NCBI RefSeq assembly: GCF_014137975.1
Contig: NZ_JACGWZ010000001.1
Span: forward strand, 310,001 to 374,000
Direction: 5' to 3'
DNA from: Halosaccharopolyspora lacisalsi
GTDB taxonomy: Bacteria > Actinomycetota > Actinomycetes > Mycobacteriales > Pseudonocardiaceae
Length of the DNA: 64,000 bases
Made by a program: the position numbers and the translations under genes
In this document: one piece after another, positions 8,098 through 16,646 of the stretch
How the letters are laid out: every line of letters begins with the position of its first letter
How positions within the stretch are numbered: the first letter of the stretch is position 1
The notes under the pieces: generated by a model
Seen by the model: the letters and a program-made list of their open reading frames with translations, nothing else
Databases searched by the model: none
Told to the model about the DNA's origin: nothing

Positions 8098-10560
8098 TCA
8101 CGGGGCCGCCGAGGTCGCGGTGGTGATGCTTCCCTCGGTGTCGTACTCCAACTCGATGTGGTGATCGGCGTGCTCGCCCGCGGCCAGGCGGAAACCGGCC
8201 GATTCCGGTTCGGGGCCGCGTGCCACCAGGGTGTAGCCGCCTCCGGTGAGGCCGTCGAAGGCGTAGCTGCCGTCGGAATCGGGTGTGGTCACGGCGATGC
8301 TGGTGCCGGTCTCGTCGAGCAGGATCAGTCGCAACTCGGTCAGCGGCGTGCCGTCCGCACGGGCTCGCACGGTGCCCCGGACCCGGCCTGCCGCGGACAG
8401 CGCGATGTCGCGACGCGTGTGCTGCTCGGCGTGCGTGATGGCGGCGGCAGCGGGCTGGTGACCGGGAGCCGAGGCGGTGAGCGTGTAGGAACCCGCGTCG
8501 ACCCCGTGAATGGTGTAGTCACCCTCCGGCCCGGTGGTGGCCACGTCGAGGACCTCGCCCCGGGCATCGGTGAGCGTCACCGTGGCTGCCGGGACGCCGC
8601 GATTTCCGGCCCCGGTGACGGTGCCGGTGACCGCACCGGCTCCGCTGCCGTCCACGGTCACGTCGTGCTGGATGGTCCGATCGTCGACGGTGACCGCCTC
8701 GACGCTGGGCTCGCGCTTGTCGGAGGAGACCACGAGCAGGTAGTTGCCGGGACCCGGCAGGCTCAGTTCGTAGCCGCCGGTGTCATCGGTGTACGTGCGC
8801 GCAGCCTGCCCACCGGCCGAGTCGATCACGGTTACCGTGGCACCGCCGAAGGCGCGGCCCGCGGTGTCGCGGAGCTGCCCGCGCACTCCCGGCAGGGAGC
8901 GATCCTGCACGGCGGTGGTCGGCCGGGTGGTTTCCGGATCGGGAGCCGCGGGGGCGGGTTCGACCGCCTCCGCCGACTCGGCGGACGCGCCGGTCTCGGC
9001 GTTGCGCGTGGTCCCCAGCGGCTTCTCCCGTTGCATCAGCGCCAGCACGAACGCCACCGCCAGCAGCGGAACGAAGTAGCGGAACACCGGTGGCAGTGCC
9101 CCCGCGAACGCCTCGATGAAGCCGTCGCGCAGCGGTGGCGGCATGCTCTCCAGCGCTTCGGGGGTGATGCTGCTGGCGTGTGACGAGGCCTGCTCGGCCA
9201 ACTCCGGCGGCAGCGCCTGGTCCAGCTGGTTCGACAGCCTGCTGTTGAACAGCGTTCCCACCAGCGCGGTGCCCACGGACGCGCCGAGTTGACGGAAGAA
9301 GTTGACTCCGGAGGTCGCCGTCCCCAGGTCGGAGCGGGGCACCGAGTTCTGCACGGCCGTGGTCAGCACCGGCATGATGGAACCGATACCGGCGCCGAGG
9401 AAGACCATGTAGACGCCCGCTTCCACGCGGGTGGTGTCGACGCCCATCGTGGACAGCAGGTACATCCCGACGCCGGCCAGCACCGTGCCGTAGATCGGGA
9501 AGATCTTGTAGCGCCCGAACTGGGTGATCAGCTGCCCGGTCAGGAACGACGCGCCCATCATGCCCAGGACCATGGGCAGCATCAGCAGTCCCGAGTTGGT
9601 CGCTCCGGCGCCACCGACGATCTGCAGGTAGGTCGGGATGTAGGTCACGGCGCCGAACATGGCCAGCCCGACGGCCAGCCCCAGCGCCACGCAGACGACG
9701 AAGACGCGGTCGGTGAACAGCCGCAGCGGAAGCACCGGTTCGGGGGCGTGGCGCTCGGCGAAGAACCAGCCCGCGGTCAGCACGACGAACCCGGCGAGCA
9801 GCCCGAGGATCGTCGGGCCGTCCCAGGCGTACTCGGTGCCGCCCCAGCTGGTGATCAGCACGAGGCAGGTGACCGCTCCGCCCATCAGCACGGCCCCGGG
9901 ATAGTCGATTCGCGGGGTGCGATCGTTGCGGGGGAGCTTGAGCACCAGGCTGACCACGGTGACCGCGATCGCGCCCAGCGGGATGTTGATGTAGAAGATC
10001 CAGCGCCAGCTCAGCTGTTCGGTGAAGAACCCGCCCAGCAGCGGTCCGATCACGGTGCCGATGCCGATCAGCGGAGCCAGCAGGCTCATGTAGCGCCCGC
10101 GCTCCCGGGGGCTGGTGATCTCACCGATGATCGCCTGCGCGCCGACCATCAGTCCGCCCGCACCGACGCCCTGTAGGGCGCGGAAGGCGATGAAGGTCTC
10201 CATCGACTGCGCGATCCCCGCCAGCACCGATCCGAGCAGGAACACGCCGATGGAGAACAGGAACACGGGTTTGCGGCCGAGCAGGTCGCCCAGCTTGCCG
10301 TACAGCGGCATGGTGACGACCTGACCGAGCAGATAGGCGGTCACCGTCCAGGAGATCTGGTCGAAGCCGTGCAGGTCCCCGGCGATGGTGGGCAGCGCGG
10401 TGGACACGATCGTCTGGTCCAGTGCCGCGAGCAGGATGCTCAGGATCAGGCCGACGAAGATCAGCCAGATGCGTCCCCGGCTCAGCTGCACCTCCTCCTG
10501 GGGAGGTGGAGCGGGCTCGCCACCGGATTTCTGGGCGCGCGAGGGCGCGGCGTGTGTCAA
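8098..10560 (-). CDS. DHA2-type MFS drug exporter with C-terminal carboxypeptidase-regulatory-like repeats
   Basis: 820 aa. Residues 1 to about 515 form a 14-helix EmrB/QacA-type transporter with motif A (GKLGDLLGRKPVFL) and motif C (GIGTVIGPLLGGFF). After an acidic Pro/Ala linker, about 250 residues form three Ig-like CarboxypepD_reg-type repeats (each with a G-x-V-x-D-x-x-G-x-Y core such as DDTGGYELSLPGPG). The tail is predicted to be cytoplasmic if the N-terminus is inside, an odd place for an Ig-like domain. The start is TTG 10560, with AGGAG five bases upstream. A TetR gene 96 bp upstream in the same direction probably controls it. The exporter substrate is unknown. Confidence 0.9.
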   Translation of the reverse strand: MTHAAPSRAQKSGGEPAPPPQEEVQLSRGRIWLIFVGLILSILLAALDQTIVSTALPTIAGDLHGFDQISWTVTAYLLGQVVTMPLYGKLGDLLGRKPVFLFSIGVFLLGSVLAGIAQSMETFIAFRALQGVGAGGLMVGAQAIIGEITSPRERGRYMSLLAPLIGIGTVIGPLLGGFFTEQLSWRWIFYINIPLGAIAVTVVSLVLKLPRNDRTPRIDYPGAVLMGGAVTCLVLITSWGGTEYAWDGPTILGLLAGFVVLTAGWFFAERHAPEPVLPLRLFTDRVFVVCVALGLAVGLAMFGAVTYIPTYLQIVGGAGATNSGLLMLPMVLGMMGASFLTGQLITQFGRYKIFPIYGTVLAGVGMYLLSTMGVDTTRVEAGVYMVFLGAGIGSIMPVLTTAVQNSVPRSDLGTATSGVNFFRQLGASVGTALVGTLFNSRLSNQLDQALPPELAEQASSHASSITPEALESMPPPLRDGFIEAFAGALPPVFRYFVPLLAVAFVLALMQREKPLGTTRNAETGASAESAEAVEPAPAAPDPETTRPTTAVQDRSLPGVRGQLRDTAGRAFGGATVTVIDSAGGQAARTYTDDTGGYELSLPGPGNYLLVVSSDKREPSVEAVTVDDRTIQHDVTVDGSGAGAVTGTVTGAGNRGVPAATVTLTDARGEVLDVATTGPEGDYTIHGVDAGSYTLTASAPGHQPAAAAITHAEQHTRRDIALSAAGRVRGTVRARADGTPLTELRLILLDETGTSIAVTTPDSDGSYAFDGLTGGGYTLVARGPEPESAGFRLAAGEHADHHIELEYDTEGSITTATSAAP

Positions 10561-10656
10561 CGAAACTCCTCATCGCCGGCAGGGCGGTGTCGGTCGTGGA
10601 ACGTGGGTGTGGTGACGCCCTCGGTCGGTGCGGGCCGGTTGCCGGGGCGGTGTGCG

Positions 10657-11250
10657 CTAGAGACCGCCTTCGAGTCGGTCGAACGCCTCGTCGATCAGCG
10701 CGGCGAGCTCGGAGTCGCTGCTGCCGTGCCAGTGCTGGAAAACCACGCGAGCCACCATGGTGAACGTCGCCGCCACCAGCTTGGGACGCAGCTCGTGTTC
10801 GGAGTCGGCACCGAGGTGCTCGGCCACGGCTTCGGCGATGGCTCGCTCGCCGGCGGCGAAGTTGGCCATGTGCTGTGGCAGCAGCGCCGGATTGTCGGAG
10901 AGCAGCTGCTTGCGCAGCAGCATGTCCTCCCGCATGTCGACCACGTCGGCCGCCGCCTCGTGCAGGGCGCGGCGCAGGATCGGCAGCAGCGGCTGATCGG
11001 GTGCGGCTTCCAGCGCCGCGCGCACCCGGCGCTGAAGGCCCGTCCCGTCGCCGACCAGCGCTTCTTCCTTGCTGCCGAAGTAGTTGAAGAACGTCCGTGT
11101 CGAGACCCCGGCGTCCTCGCTGATCGCCTCGACCGTGACCTGCTCCACGCCGTGTGCCGTCGCCAGCCGCAGCGCCGCGCGCTGGAGCGCGTGCCGGGTG
11201 GCCTGCTTCTTGCGCTCCCGCAGCCCGGTACCGGATTCCTCTCCCGTCAT
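10657..11250 (-). CDS. TetR family regulator of the MFS exporter
   Basis: 197 aa. The helix-turn-helix is VTVEAISEDAGVSTRTFFNYFGSKEEAL, of the AcrR/TetR type common next to efflux pumps. The ATG at 11250 fits best, because the upstream in-frame extension is Cys/His-rich and crosses a likely operator (TTGCAC at 11267-11272, GTGCAA at 11293-11298). It precedes the exporter gene by 96 bp in the same direction, so it probably represses an operon of both genes and responds to the transported compound. Confidence 0.83.
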   Translation of the reverse strand: MTGEESGTGLRERKKQATRHALQRAALRLATAHGVEQVTVEAISEDAGVSTRTFFNYFGSKEEALVGDGTGLQRRVRAALEAAPDQPLLPILRRALHEAAADVVDMREDMLLRKQLLSDNPALLPQHMANFAAGERAIAEAVAEHLGADSEHELRPKLVAATFTMVARVVFQHWHGSSDSELAALIDEAFDRLEGGL

Positions 11251-11266
11251 CGCCACACGACTATGA

Positions 11267-11298
11267 TTGCACGGCGCGCAAAATTTCTCAAAGTGCAA
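11267..11298. promoter_or_regulatory. Candidate TetR operator / promoter region
   Basis: The inverted hexamers TTGCAC and GTGCAA are separated by 20 bp of AT-rich DNA just upstream of the TetR start. Direct repeats of GCAAAA are also present. Binding by the adjacent TetR is inferred from position only. Confidence 0.4.
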
Positions 11299-11385
11299 AA
11301 ACATGTTGGGTTCGCCACAGGCCGGCCGGCCGGCGGGCGGGTCGGTCGTGGCGTCACCGTGGCGTCCGGGGGCCCGGGTGCAGTA

Positions 11386-11407
11386 CCGCGAAAACGCGGT
11401 TTCGCGG
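11386..11407. terminator. GC hairpin CCGCGAAA/TTTCGCGG
   Basis: Perfect 8-bp arms with a 6-base spacer, in the roughly 250-bp gap between the two leftward TetR genes. It could end transcription of the upstream TetR gene. Its arms are related to the recurring TTTCGCG palindrome seen elsewhere in the window. Confidence 0.5.
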
Positions 11408-11502
11408 GGAACCAGCCCGCTCGGCCACGTCGGGTACGCGATTACTCTCCGGACCGAGGGGGCGCTATCCGGTACCTGCGCGGTGACCGGGCTTTTCGCC
11501 GA

Positions 11503-12141
11503 TCAACCGTGTTGGAGGGGGAAACCGGCCAGGCCCTTCCAGGCCAGGGTGGACATGAGGTTGACGGCCTCTTCCCGAGGAATCGAGTGCTGGCTGTTGT
11601 CCAGCCAGTCACGGGCGGTGACCTGACTCAGACCGACCAGTCCGACCGCGAGCAGTCGGGCACGGTCGTGGTCGAGTCCCGCGTCGGCGGTGACAGCCTC
11701 GGCGACCGCGTCCACGCAGGCCGACAGCGCGCCTTCGACCGCCTGCTCCACGGCGGGCTCCCCGCGCAGGTCGGACTCGAACACGAGCCGGAACGCCTGG
11801 TCCTCGCCGTCGACGAACTCGTAGAGGGCACCGACGGCAGCGCGCACGCGCTGCTTGTTGTCCGGGGTGGATTCGATGGCGTGCCGAACCCGGTGCACCA
11901 GTTCGGCGCCGTGCTTTTCCAGCAGTGCCAGGTACAGCTCCAGCTTCCCGGGAAAGTGCTGGTAGAGCACGGGCTTGCTGACTCCGGCCCGCTCGGCGAT
12001 GTCGTCCATGGCGGCCGCGTGGTAGCCGTTGGTGACGAACACGTGCTGAGCCGCCACAAGCAGCTGGGCCCGGCGCGCGTCCCGAGGAAGCCGACCCCCT
12101 CGCGTCGGCTGCTCGGTACCGTGCTGCGCGGTCTCGGTCAT
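11503..12141 (-). CDS. TetR family transcriptional regulator (Rv3208 type)
   Basis: 212 aa. The helix-turn-helix is MDDIAERAGVSKPVLYQHFPGKLELYLALL and the rest is helical. The ATG has a GGAGG upstream. Its position between DUF3107 and the DUF3152/moeZ genes, ignoring the island, matches the conserved TetR of mycobacteria. It is divergent from the alpha/beta hydrolase at 12301, its likely target. The ligand is not known. Confidence 0.85.
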   Translation of the reverse strand: MTETAQHGTEQPTRGGRLPRDARRAQLLVAAQHVFVTNGYHAAAMDDIAERAGVSKPVLYQHFPGKLELYLALLEKHGAELVHRVRHAIESTPDNKQRVRAAVGALYEFVDGEDQAFRLVFESDLRGEPAVEQAVEGALSACVDAVAEAVTADAGLDHDRARLLAVGLVGLSQVTARDWLDNSQHSIPREEAVNLMSTLAWKGLAGFPLQHG

Positions 12142-12300
12142 GTGGCCTCCACCCGGATCATGCTGTGCCCCCCGGGCGGTGATTGTCCGACCGGGACCCC
12201 CGACTTTACCCCTCGGTAGTGGGGTCTCGTGGTGCTGTTCGCCGGAGTGCGCGACAACCGGCGAGAAGGCGTCGGATTGGGCATCCTGGAAGCCGTGACG

Positions 12301-13338
12301 GTGAACTCTTCCCAGACTCCCCCCGGAGCCCAGTTACCACGCCCCCGGCTGCGTCCGCTGCGCCGGCGTGGGGTGCTTCCCGCGGCGCCGTTGTCCGAGT
12401 CCGAGTTGCCCGCGGTCGACACCACGGTTCGCCCCGCGGAGGGGAGACTGCTCGACATCGACACCTCGCTGGGACGCGAACAGCTGTTCGTCCGCGAGAA
12501 GCCCGGGCCGGATCCGCTCGCGGACACGGCGGTGTTCCTGCACGGCCTGGCCGGTTCGTCCTCGAACTGGACCGACCTGGGCCATCTGCTCGGATCCCGA
12601 ATGCGCACCGTCGCCGTCGATCTTCCCGGGTTCGGCTTCACCGAGCCCCCGGAGGGGTTCGACTACACCCACCACGCGCACGCCGAGATCGTGATCGGGC
12701 TGCTGGAACACCTCGACGCGGGTGAGCTGCACCTGGTCGGCAACTCCTTCGGCGGAGCCGTCGCCGTCGAGGTCGCCGCCCGGCGTCCGGACCTGGTCGC
12801 GACCCTGACCCTGATCTCCCCGGCCGTGCCCGACCTGCGTCCCAGCCTGCGGCGCATCTCCGACGGTCGGCTCGCGGTGGCCTACCTGCCGCTGATCGGT
12901 GCCAGGGCACGGCGCCAGCTGGCCGCCACCAGCGCGCGTGAGCGCGTGCAGCGACTGATTCGACTGTGCTTCGCCGATCCCGACTCGGTACCGGCCAACC
13001 GGGTGGAGGAGACCGTCGAGGAGTTCGTCGCCAGGGACCGGTTGCCCTGGGCGGTGTCCGCGTTGGCGAGCACCACGCACTGCCTGATTCGTTCGTGGCT
13101 GCTCGATCCGTCGCTGTGGTCGACGCTGCGCCGGGTCGAGGCTCCGACGCTGGTGGTGTGGGGCGAGCGGGATCGTGTGATGAGCGTGCGCAAGGCGCGG
13201 CGCACGGCTCGCGAGCTCCCACGGGGCAGACTGCTCGTGCTTTCGCGAACCGGTCACGTGGCGCAGATGGAGCGCCCGTCGATCCTGGCCAGGGCGGTGC
13301 TGGGCATGTGCGCGGCGGTGCGCGCGGAGGCCTGGTGA
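12301..13338 (+). CDS. Alpha/beta-fold hydrolase
   Basis: 345 aa. HGLAGSSSNW forms the oxyanion loop, GNSFGG is the nucleophile elbow, WGERDRVM holds the acid and SRTGHVAQME the catalytic His. The N-terminal 60 residues are extra and Arg/Pro-rich (LRPLRRRGVLP), without a signal peptide. GTG 12301 was preferred because GGAAG lies eight bases upstream; GTG 12295 is also possible. It is divergent from the TetR gene across about 160 bp, which presumably holds the operator. The substrate is unknown. Confidence 0.85.
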   Translation: MNSSQTPPGAQLPRPRLRPLRRRGVLPAAPLSESELPAVDTTVRPAEGRLLDIDTSLGREQLFVREKPGPDPLADTAVFLHGLAGSSSNWTDLGHLLGSRMRTVAVDLPGFGFTEPPEGFDYTHHAHAEIVIGLLEHLDAGELHLVGNSFGGAVAVEVAARRPDLVATLTLISPAVPDLRPSLRRISDGRLAVAYLPLIGARARRQLAATSARERVQRLIRLCFADPDSVPANRVEETVEEFVARDRLPWAVSALASTTHCLIRSWLLDPSLWSTLRRVEAPTLVVWGERDRVMSVRKARRTARELPRGRLLVLSRTGHVAQMERPSILARAVLGMCAAVRAEAW

Positions 13339-13422
13339 GAACACCGCTCCCGTCGGTTCGCTCGATCACGCAGGGTGCCGGGCGAAGCTGCTCGCCGTGC
13401 CGTGCTGTGACACCCTGGTCGG

Positions 13423-14415
13423 GTGCGTGGGCCGATCGAAGAACCGAGTGATTCCCCCGACGAACGCTCCACCGGTGGACGGGGCGAACCACTGGCGGCC
13501 TCGTGGAATCCCACCCCGGAGGAGGAACCGGAGCCCGGTTCGCGGCGGCGTCGACTGATCTCCAGATACAGCTGGGGGCTCTACGTCGTTCCGCTGCTGG
13601 TGGTGATTTCCGCGCTGGCGGTGACGCAGATCGTTCAACCCCCGCGCGGAAGCTCGGGGGAGGGCTCGGCCGGTGCGGCCCCGACCTCGGCCGACGTGCT
13701 CGATCCTCCGGAACTCACCGAGGCTCCTCGCGGTCAGACCTACGAGCCGAAGCTGTTCTCCGCCGAGCTCCCGCCGGGCGGGCCGGTTCCGAAGACCGGT
13801 GCCGGCACGTTCGAGGTGATGCCCGGTACCTCGCCGCGCATCGGCTCCGGCAAGCTCTACCGGTACACGATCGAGATCGAGACCGGTGTCGAGCTCATCG
13901 AGGGCAACGACTCCTTCGCGCGCCTGGCGGAGCAGACGCTGTCCGATCCGCGCAGTTGGACCAACCCGCGTGCCGGGGGCATTTCGCTGCAGCGGGTGGA
14001 CGCCAAGGGACCACGCCCCGATTTCCGGGTCACGCTGGTCAGCCGGAACACCGCGCGCGAGGTCTGCGGATACGGCAACGGGCTGCCCTACGACGCCTCC
14101 TGCCGGATCGGGGAGCGGGTCTACATCAGCACCGCTCGGTGGGTGCGCGGCGCGGTCGCCTTCGACGGCGACATCGGCACCTACCGGCGCTACGTGGTCA
14201 ACCACGAGGTCGGGCACGTCCTCGACAACGATCACGTGGCCTGCACGGAGCAGGGCGAGCTCGCGCCGGTGATGATGCAGCAGACCTTCAGCGTGTCCAA
14301 CAACGAGCTGCACAAGCTCAACGAGCGCGTCTCGCAGGGCACCGAGATCCCGGCCAACGGGTTCGTGTGCAAGCCGAACGCGTGGCCCTTCCCGCTGGGC
14401 AACCACGCCGCCTGA
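13423..14415 (+). CDS. DUF3152 membrane-anchored zincin-like protease
   Basis: 330 aa. A disordered acidic N-terminus (about 45 residues) is followed by one transmembrane segment (WGLYVVPLLVVISALAV) and an extracytoplasmic domain. That domain holds a zinc-protease-like motif NHEVGHVLDNDH near residue 265, plus paired Cys. This is the DUF3152 family, corresponding to Rv3207c as I recall. Proteolysis is predicted from HExGH followed by a third His; the substrate is unknown. It precedes moeZ by 255 bp in the same direction. Confidence 0.85.
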   Translation: MRGPIEEPSDSPDERSTGGRGEPLAASWNPTPEEEPEPGSRRRRLISRYSWGLYVVPLLVVISALAVTQIVQPPRGSSGEGSAGAAPTSADVLDPPELTEAPRGQTYEPKLFSAELPPGGPVPKTGAGTFEVMPGTSPRIGSGKLYRYTIEIETGVELIEGNDSFARLAEQTLSDPRSWTNPRAGGISLQRVDAKGPRPDFRVTLVSRNTAREVCGYGNGLPYDASCRIGERVYISTARWVRGAVAFDGDIGTYRRYVVNHEVGHVLDNDHVACTEQGELAPVMMQQTFSVSNNELHKLNERVSQGTEIPANGFVCKPNAWPFPLGNHAA

Positions 14416-14670
14416 GCGGTTCCGGCGAGGTCACCGCTCCGGCAGCGGTCCTGCGTGACCTGTTGCACCCCACGAACGTCCGGGGCGGGGCCTGAATCCG
14501 GCTGTCCTCCCGGATGATGGGAGTACCTTGGGCGAGGGAAGACCATGGGCCAGTCTTGCGTTGCACTCTCCGTGAGGCGTCCGCGGAGCGGGCGCCGCCA
14601 CGGACCGTCCGGAGGCATCCCACGGGTGCCGCTTCCGGAGAGGTAAGGACCACTGAGGAGGAGCTCGGAG

Positions 14671-15852
14671 ATGTCCGGCGATGAAACCCGGGTGACACTC
14701 CCGCCGCTCGTCGAACCCGCGGCGGAGCTGACCAAGGACGAGGTCGCGCGCTACAGCCGCCACCTGATCATCCCGGATGTCGGGATGGAAGGGCAGAAAC
14801 GCCTGAAAAACGCCAAGGTGCTGGTGATCGGTGCCGGTGGGCTGGGCAGCCCCGCGCTGCTCTACCTGGCCGCGGCCGGAGTCGGCACGCTCGGCATCGT
14901 CGAGTTCGACGCGGTGGACGAGTCGAACCTGCACCGTCAGATCATTCACGGCCAGTCCGACCTGAACCGCTCCAAGGGCGAGTCGGCCAAGGACTCCATC
15001 GCCGAGGTGAACCCGCTCGTCCAGGTCAACCTGCACGAGACGCACCTGACCTCGGAAAACGCCCTGGACATCTTCCGGGACTACGACCTGATCCTGGACG
15101 GCACCGACAACTTCGCCACCCGGTACCTGGTCAACGACGCGGCGGTGCTGCTGGGCAAGCCCTACGTCTGGGGATCGATCTTCCGCTTCGAGGGCCAGGC
15201 CAGCGTGTTCTGGGACGCCCACGGGCCGAACTACCGCGACCTCTACCCCGAGCCGCCGCCGCCGGGAATGGTGCCCTCCTGCGCCGAGGGCGGCGTGCTC
15301 GGCGTGCTGTGCGCCTCGATCGGCTCGATCATGGTCAACGAGGCGATCAAGCTCATCGTCGGTATCGGTGAGACGTTGCTCGGCCGGCTGATGATCTACG
15401 ACGCGCTGGAGATGAGCTACCGCACGGTCAAGATCCGCAAGGATCCCAGCGCCGACGAGGTCACCGAGCTCATCGACTACGAGACCTTCTGCGGCGTGGT
15501 ATCCGACGACGCGCAGCAGGCCGCGGCGGGCAGCACCATCACCCCGCGCGAGCTCAAGGACAAGTTCGACTCCGGAGAGAAGTTCGAGCTCGTCGACGTG
15601 CGCGAACCGCACGAGTACGAGATCGTCAAGATCGACGGATCGACGCTGATCCCCAAGGACCGCATCCTGTCGGGGGAGGCGCTGGCCGAGCTGCCGCAGG
15701 ATCGTCAGATCGTGCTGCACTGCAAGACCGGTGGTCGTTCGGCGGAGGCGCTGTCGGCCCTGCACAACGCGGGCTTCTCCAACGCCGTGCACGTCGGCGG
15801 TGGGGTTACCGGCTGGGCCAATGAAATCGATCAAAGCCTGCCGACTTACTGA
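14671..15852 (+). CDS. moeZ: Adenylyltransferase/sulfurtransferase MoeZ
   Basis: 393 aa. The N-terminal MoeB/ThiF domain has the nucleotide loop GAGGLGSP (residues 54-61) and a conserved VPSCAEGGVLG. The C-terminal rhodanese domain has the active Cys in HCKTGGRS (Cys351). In actinobacteria this protein adenylates the C-terminal Gly-Gly of small sulfur carriers (CysO, MoaD2, ThiS-like) and loads sulfur onto them, feeding cysteine and molybdopterin synthesis. The paired CxxC zinc sites of MoeB are absent, as usual for MoeZ. The ATG has an upstream GGAG; a strong hairpin follows the gene. Confidence 0.95.
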   Translation: MSGDETRVTLPPLVEPAAELTKDEVARYSRHLIIPDVGMEGQKRLKNAKVLVIGAGGLGSPALLYLAAAGVGTLGIVEFDAVDESNLHRQIIHGQSDLNRSKGESAKDSIAEVNPLVQVNLHETHLTSENALDIFRDYDLILDGTDNFATRYLVNDAAVLLGKPYVWGSIFRFEGQASVFWDAHGPNYRDLYPEPPPPGMVPSCAEGGVLGVLCASIGSIMVNEAIKLIVGIGETLLGRLMIYDALEMSYRTVKIRKDPSADEVTELIDYETFCGVVSDDAQQAAAGSTITPRELKDKFDSGEKFELVDVREPHEYEIVKIDGSTLIPKDRILSGEALAELPQDRQIVLHCKTGGRSAEALSALHNAGFSNAVHVGGGVTGWANEIDQSLPTY

Positions 15853-15860
15853 GGAGTCGA

Positions 15861-15897
15861 GGCCGGGTTCCGCGCGTGGTCCGTGCGGAACCCGGCC
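15861..15897. terminator. moeZ terminator hairpin
   Basis: Perfect 13-bp arms (GGCCGGGTTCCGC) with an 11-base loop, starting nine bases after the moeZ stop. Confidence 0.88.
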
Positions 15898-15929
15898 CGG
15901 GCACGTAGGTGACTGGCGTGAGCAGAAAT

Positions 15930-15950
15930 GTGGTGCCATCACGGCACCAC
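15930..15950. promoter_or_regulatory. VapBC operator candidate
   Basis: Perfect palindrome of 8-bp arms GTGGTGCC/GGCACCAC around ATCAC, ending seven bases before the vapB ATG. VapB proteins with an RHH fold bind such palindromes to repress their own operon, so this is the expected autoregulatory site. It occupies the place where a ribosome binding site would be. Confidence 0.7.
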
Positions 15951-15957
15951 GGCTCGC

Positions 15958-16161
15958 ATGAATCTGCGCGAAGTTCCCGACGAGGTCCACGCGGCTCTTG
16001 CCAGAGCCGCCGAGGACAACCACCAGTCCCCGAACGCCTTCGTGGTGGAGCGTCTGACCGAAGTGGTCGGCGTGCTGCACAGGGCGGAGTACGTGGTTTC
16101 TTACACGCCACCACGGGGAACCGGTGTGTCGATGGATGACGCCGTGGCGGCCGCACGATAA
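15958..16161 (+). CDS. VapB/FitA-type antitoxin
   Basis: 67 aa. The N-terminus (MNLREVPDEVHAALARAAEDN) is a ribbon-helix-helix DNA-binding domain. The C-terminal tail is the part that would wrap around and block the toxin. It is 14 bp upstream of the PIN toxin gene. No Shine-Dalgarno sequence is visible; a palindrome sits there instead, so the message may be leaderless or start just before the ATG. Confidence 0.85.
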   Translation: MNLREVPDEVHAALARAAEDNHQSPNAFVVERLTEVVGVLHRAEYVVSYTPPRGTGVSMDDAVAAAR

Positions 16162-16175
16162 GTACGTGAGGCCCC

Positions 16176-16574
16176 ATGAGCCCGGCTGTGGTCGACGCGT
16201 CGGTATTGACCGCTTTCTACGTCGCTGGTGCCCCGCGTCCTCCCCAGGCCGTGCGGCGTTTGTCAGCTGGTCACGCGCTGTTCGCCCCGGCCCGTTTTGA
16301 TGCCGAAATCGTTTCGGCACTACGTGGTGTGGCCGAGGGGAACGCCGTTCTCGCCGAGGCCGTACCCGGTGCCCTTCGCCATCTCGCAGGGTCGTCGGTT
16401 CGCCGCGTGCCGGTCGCGCCCCTGATGGAGCGGATGTGGGGCCTGCGCCACAACATCACCGCTTGCGACGCCGCCTATGTGGCGCTCGCCGAACAATGGG
16501 ACGCCGACCTGATCACGTGCGACGCGAAGCTGGCAGGTTCCGGTGGACGGTGTCGTTTCGATGTCGTCGAATAG
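16176..16574 (+). CDS. VapC-type PIN-domain ribonuclease toxin
   Basis: 132 aa. The PIN acidic residues are all visible: Asp in VVDASVL, Glu in DAEIVSAL, Asp in TACDAAYVALAE and Asp in LITCDAKLA. It should be an active Mg2+-dependent RNase, normally aimed at tRNA or rRNA, held inactive by the adjacent antitoxin. A GAGG precedes the ATG. The pair sits alone in the gap between moeZ and the Rv3205c-like gene, a sign of insertion into the conserved block. Confidence 0.88.
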   Translation: MSPAVVDASVLTAFYVAGAPRPPQAVRRLSAGHALFAPARFDAEIVSALRGVAEGNAVLAEAVPGALRHLAGSSVRRVPVAPLMERMWGLRHNITACDAAYVALAEQWDADLITCDAKLAGSGGRCRFDVVE

Positions 16575-16646
16575 TCGGTCGGAAACCCGGCGACTTACCG
16601 GAGCGCCTGCCACGGAATCCCGGACGCTGCGGGTAGCGTCACATTC

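Noticed and set aside
14416-14670. Riboswitch upstream of moeZ
   Set aside because: The 255-bp gap shows no recognisable Moco, TPP or SAM aptamer core, only short GC hairpins.
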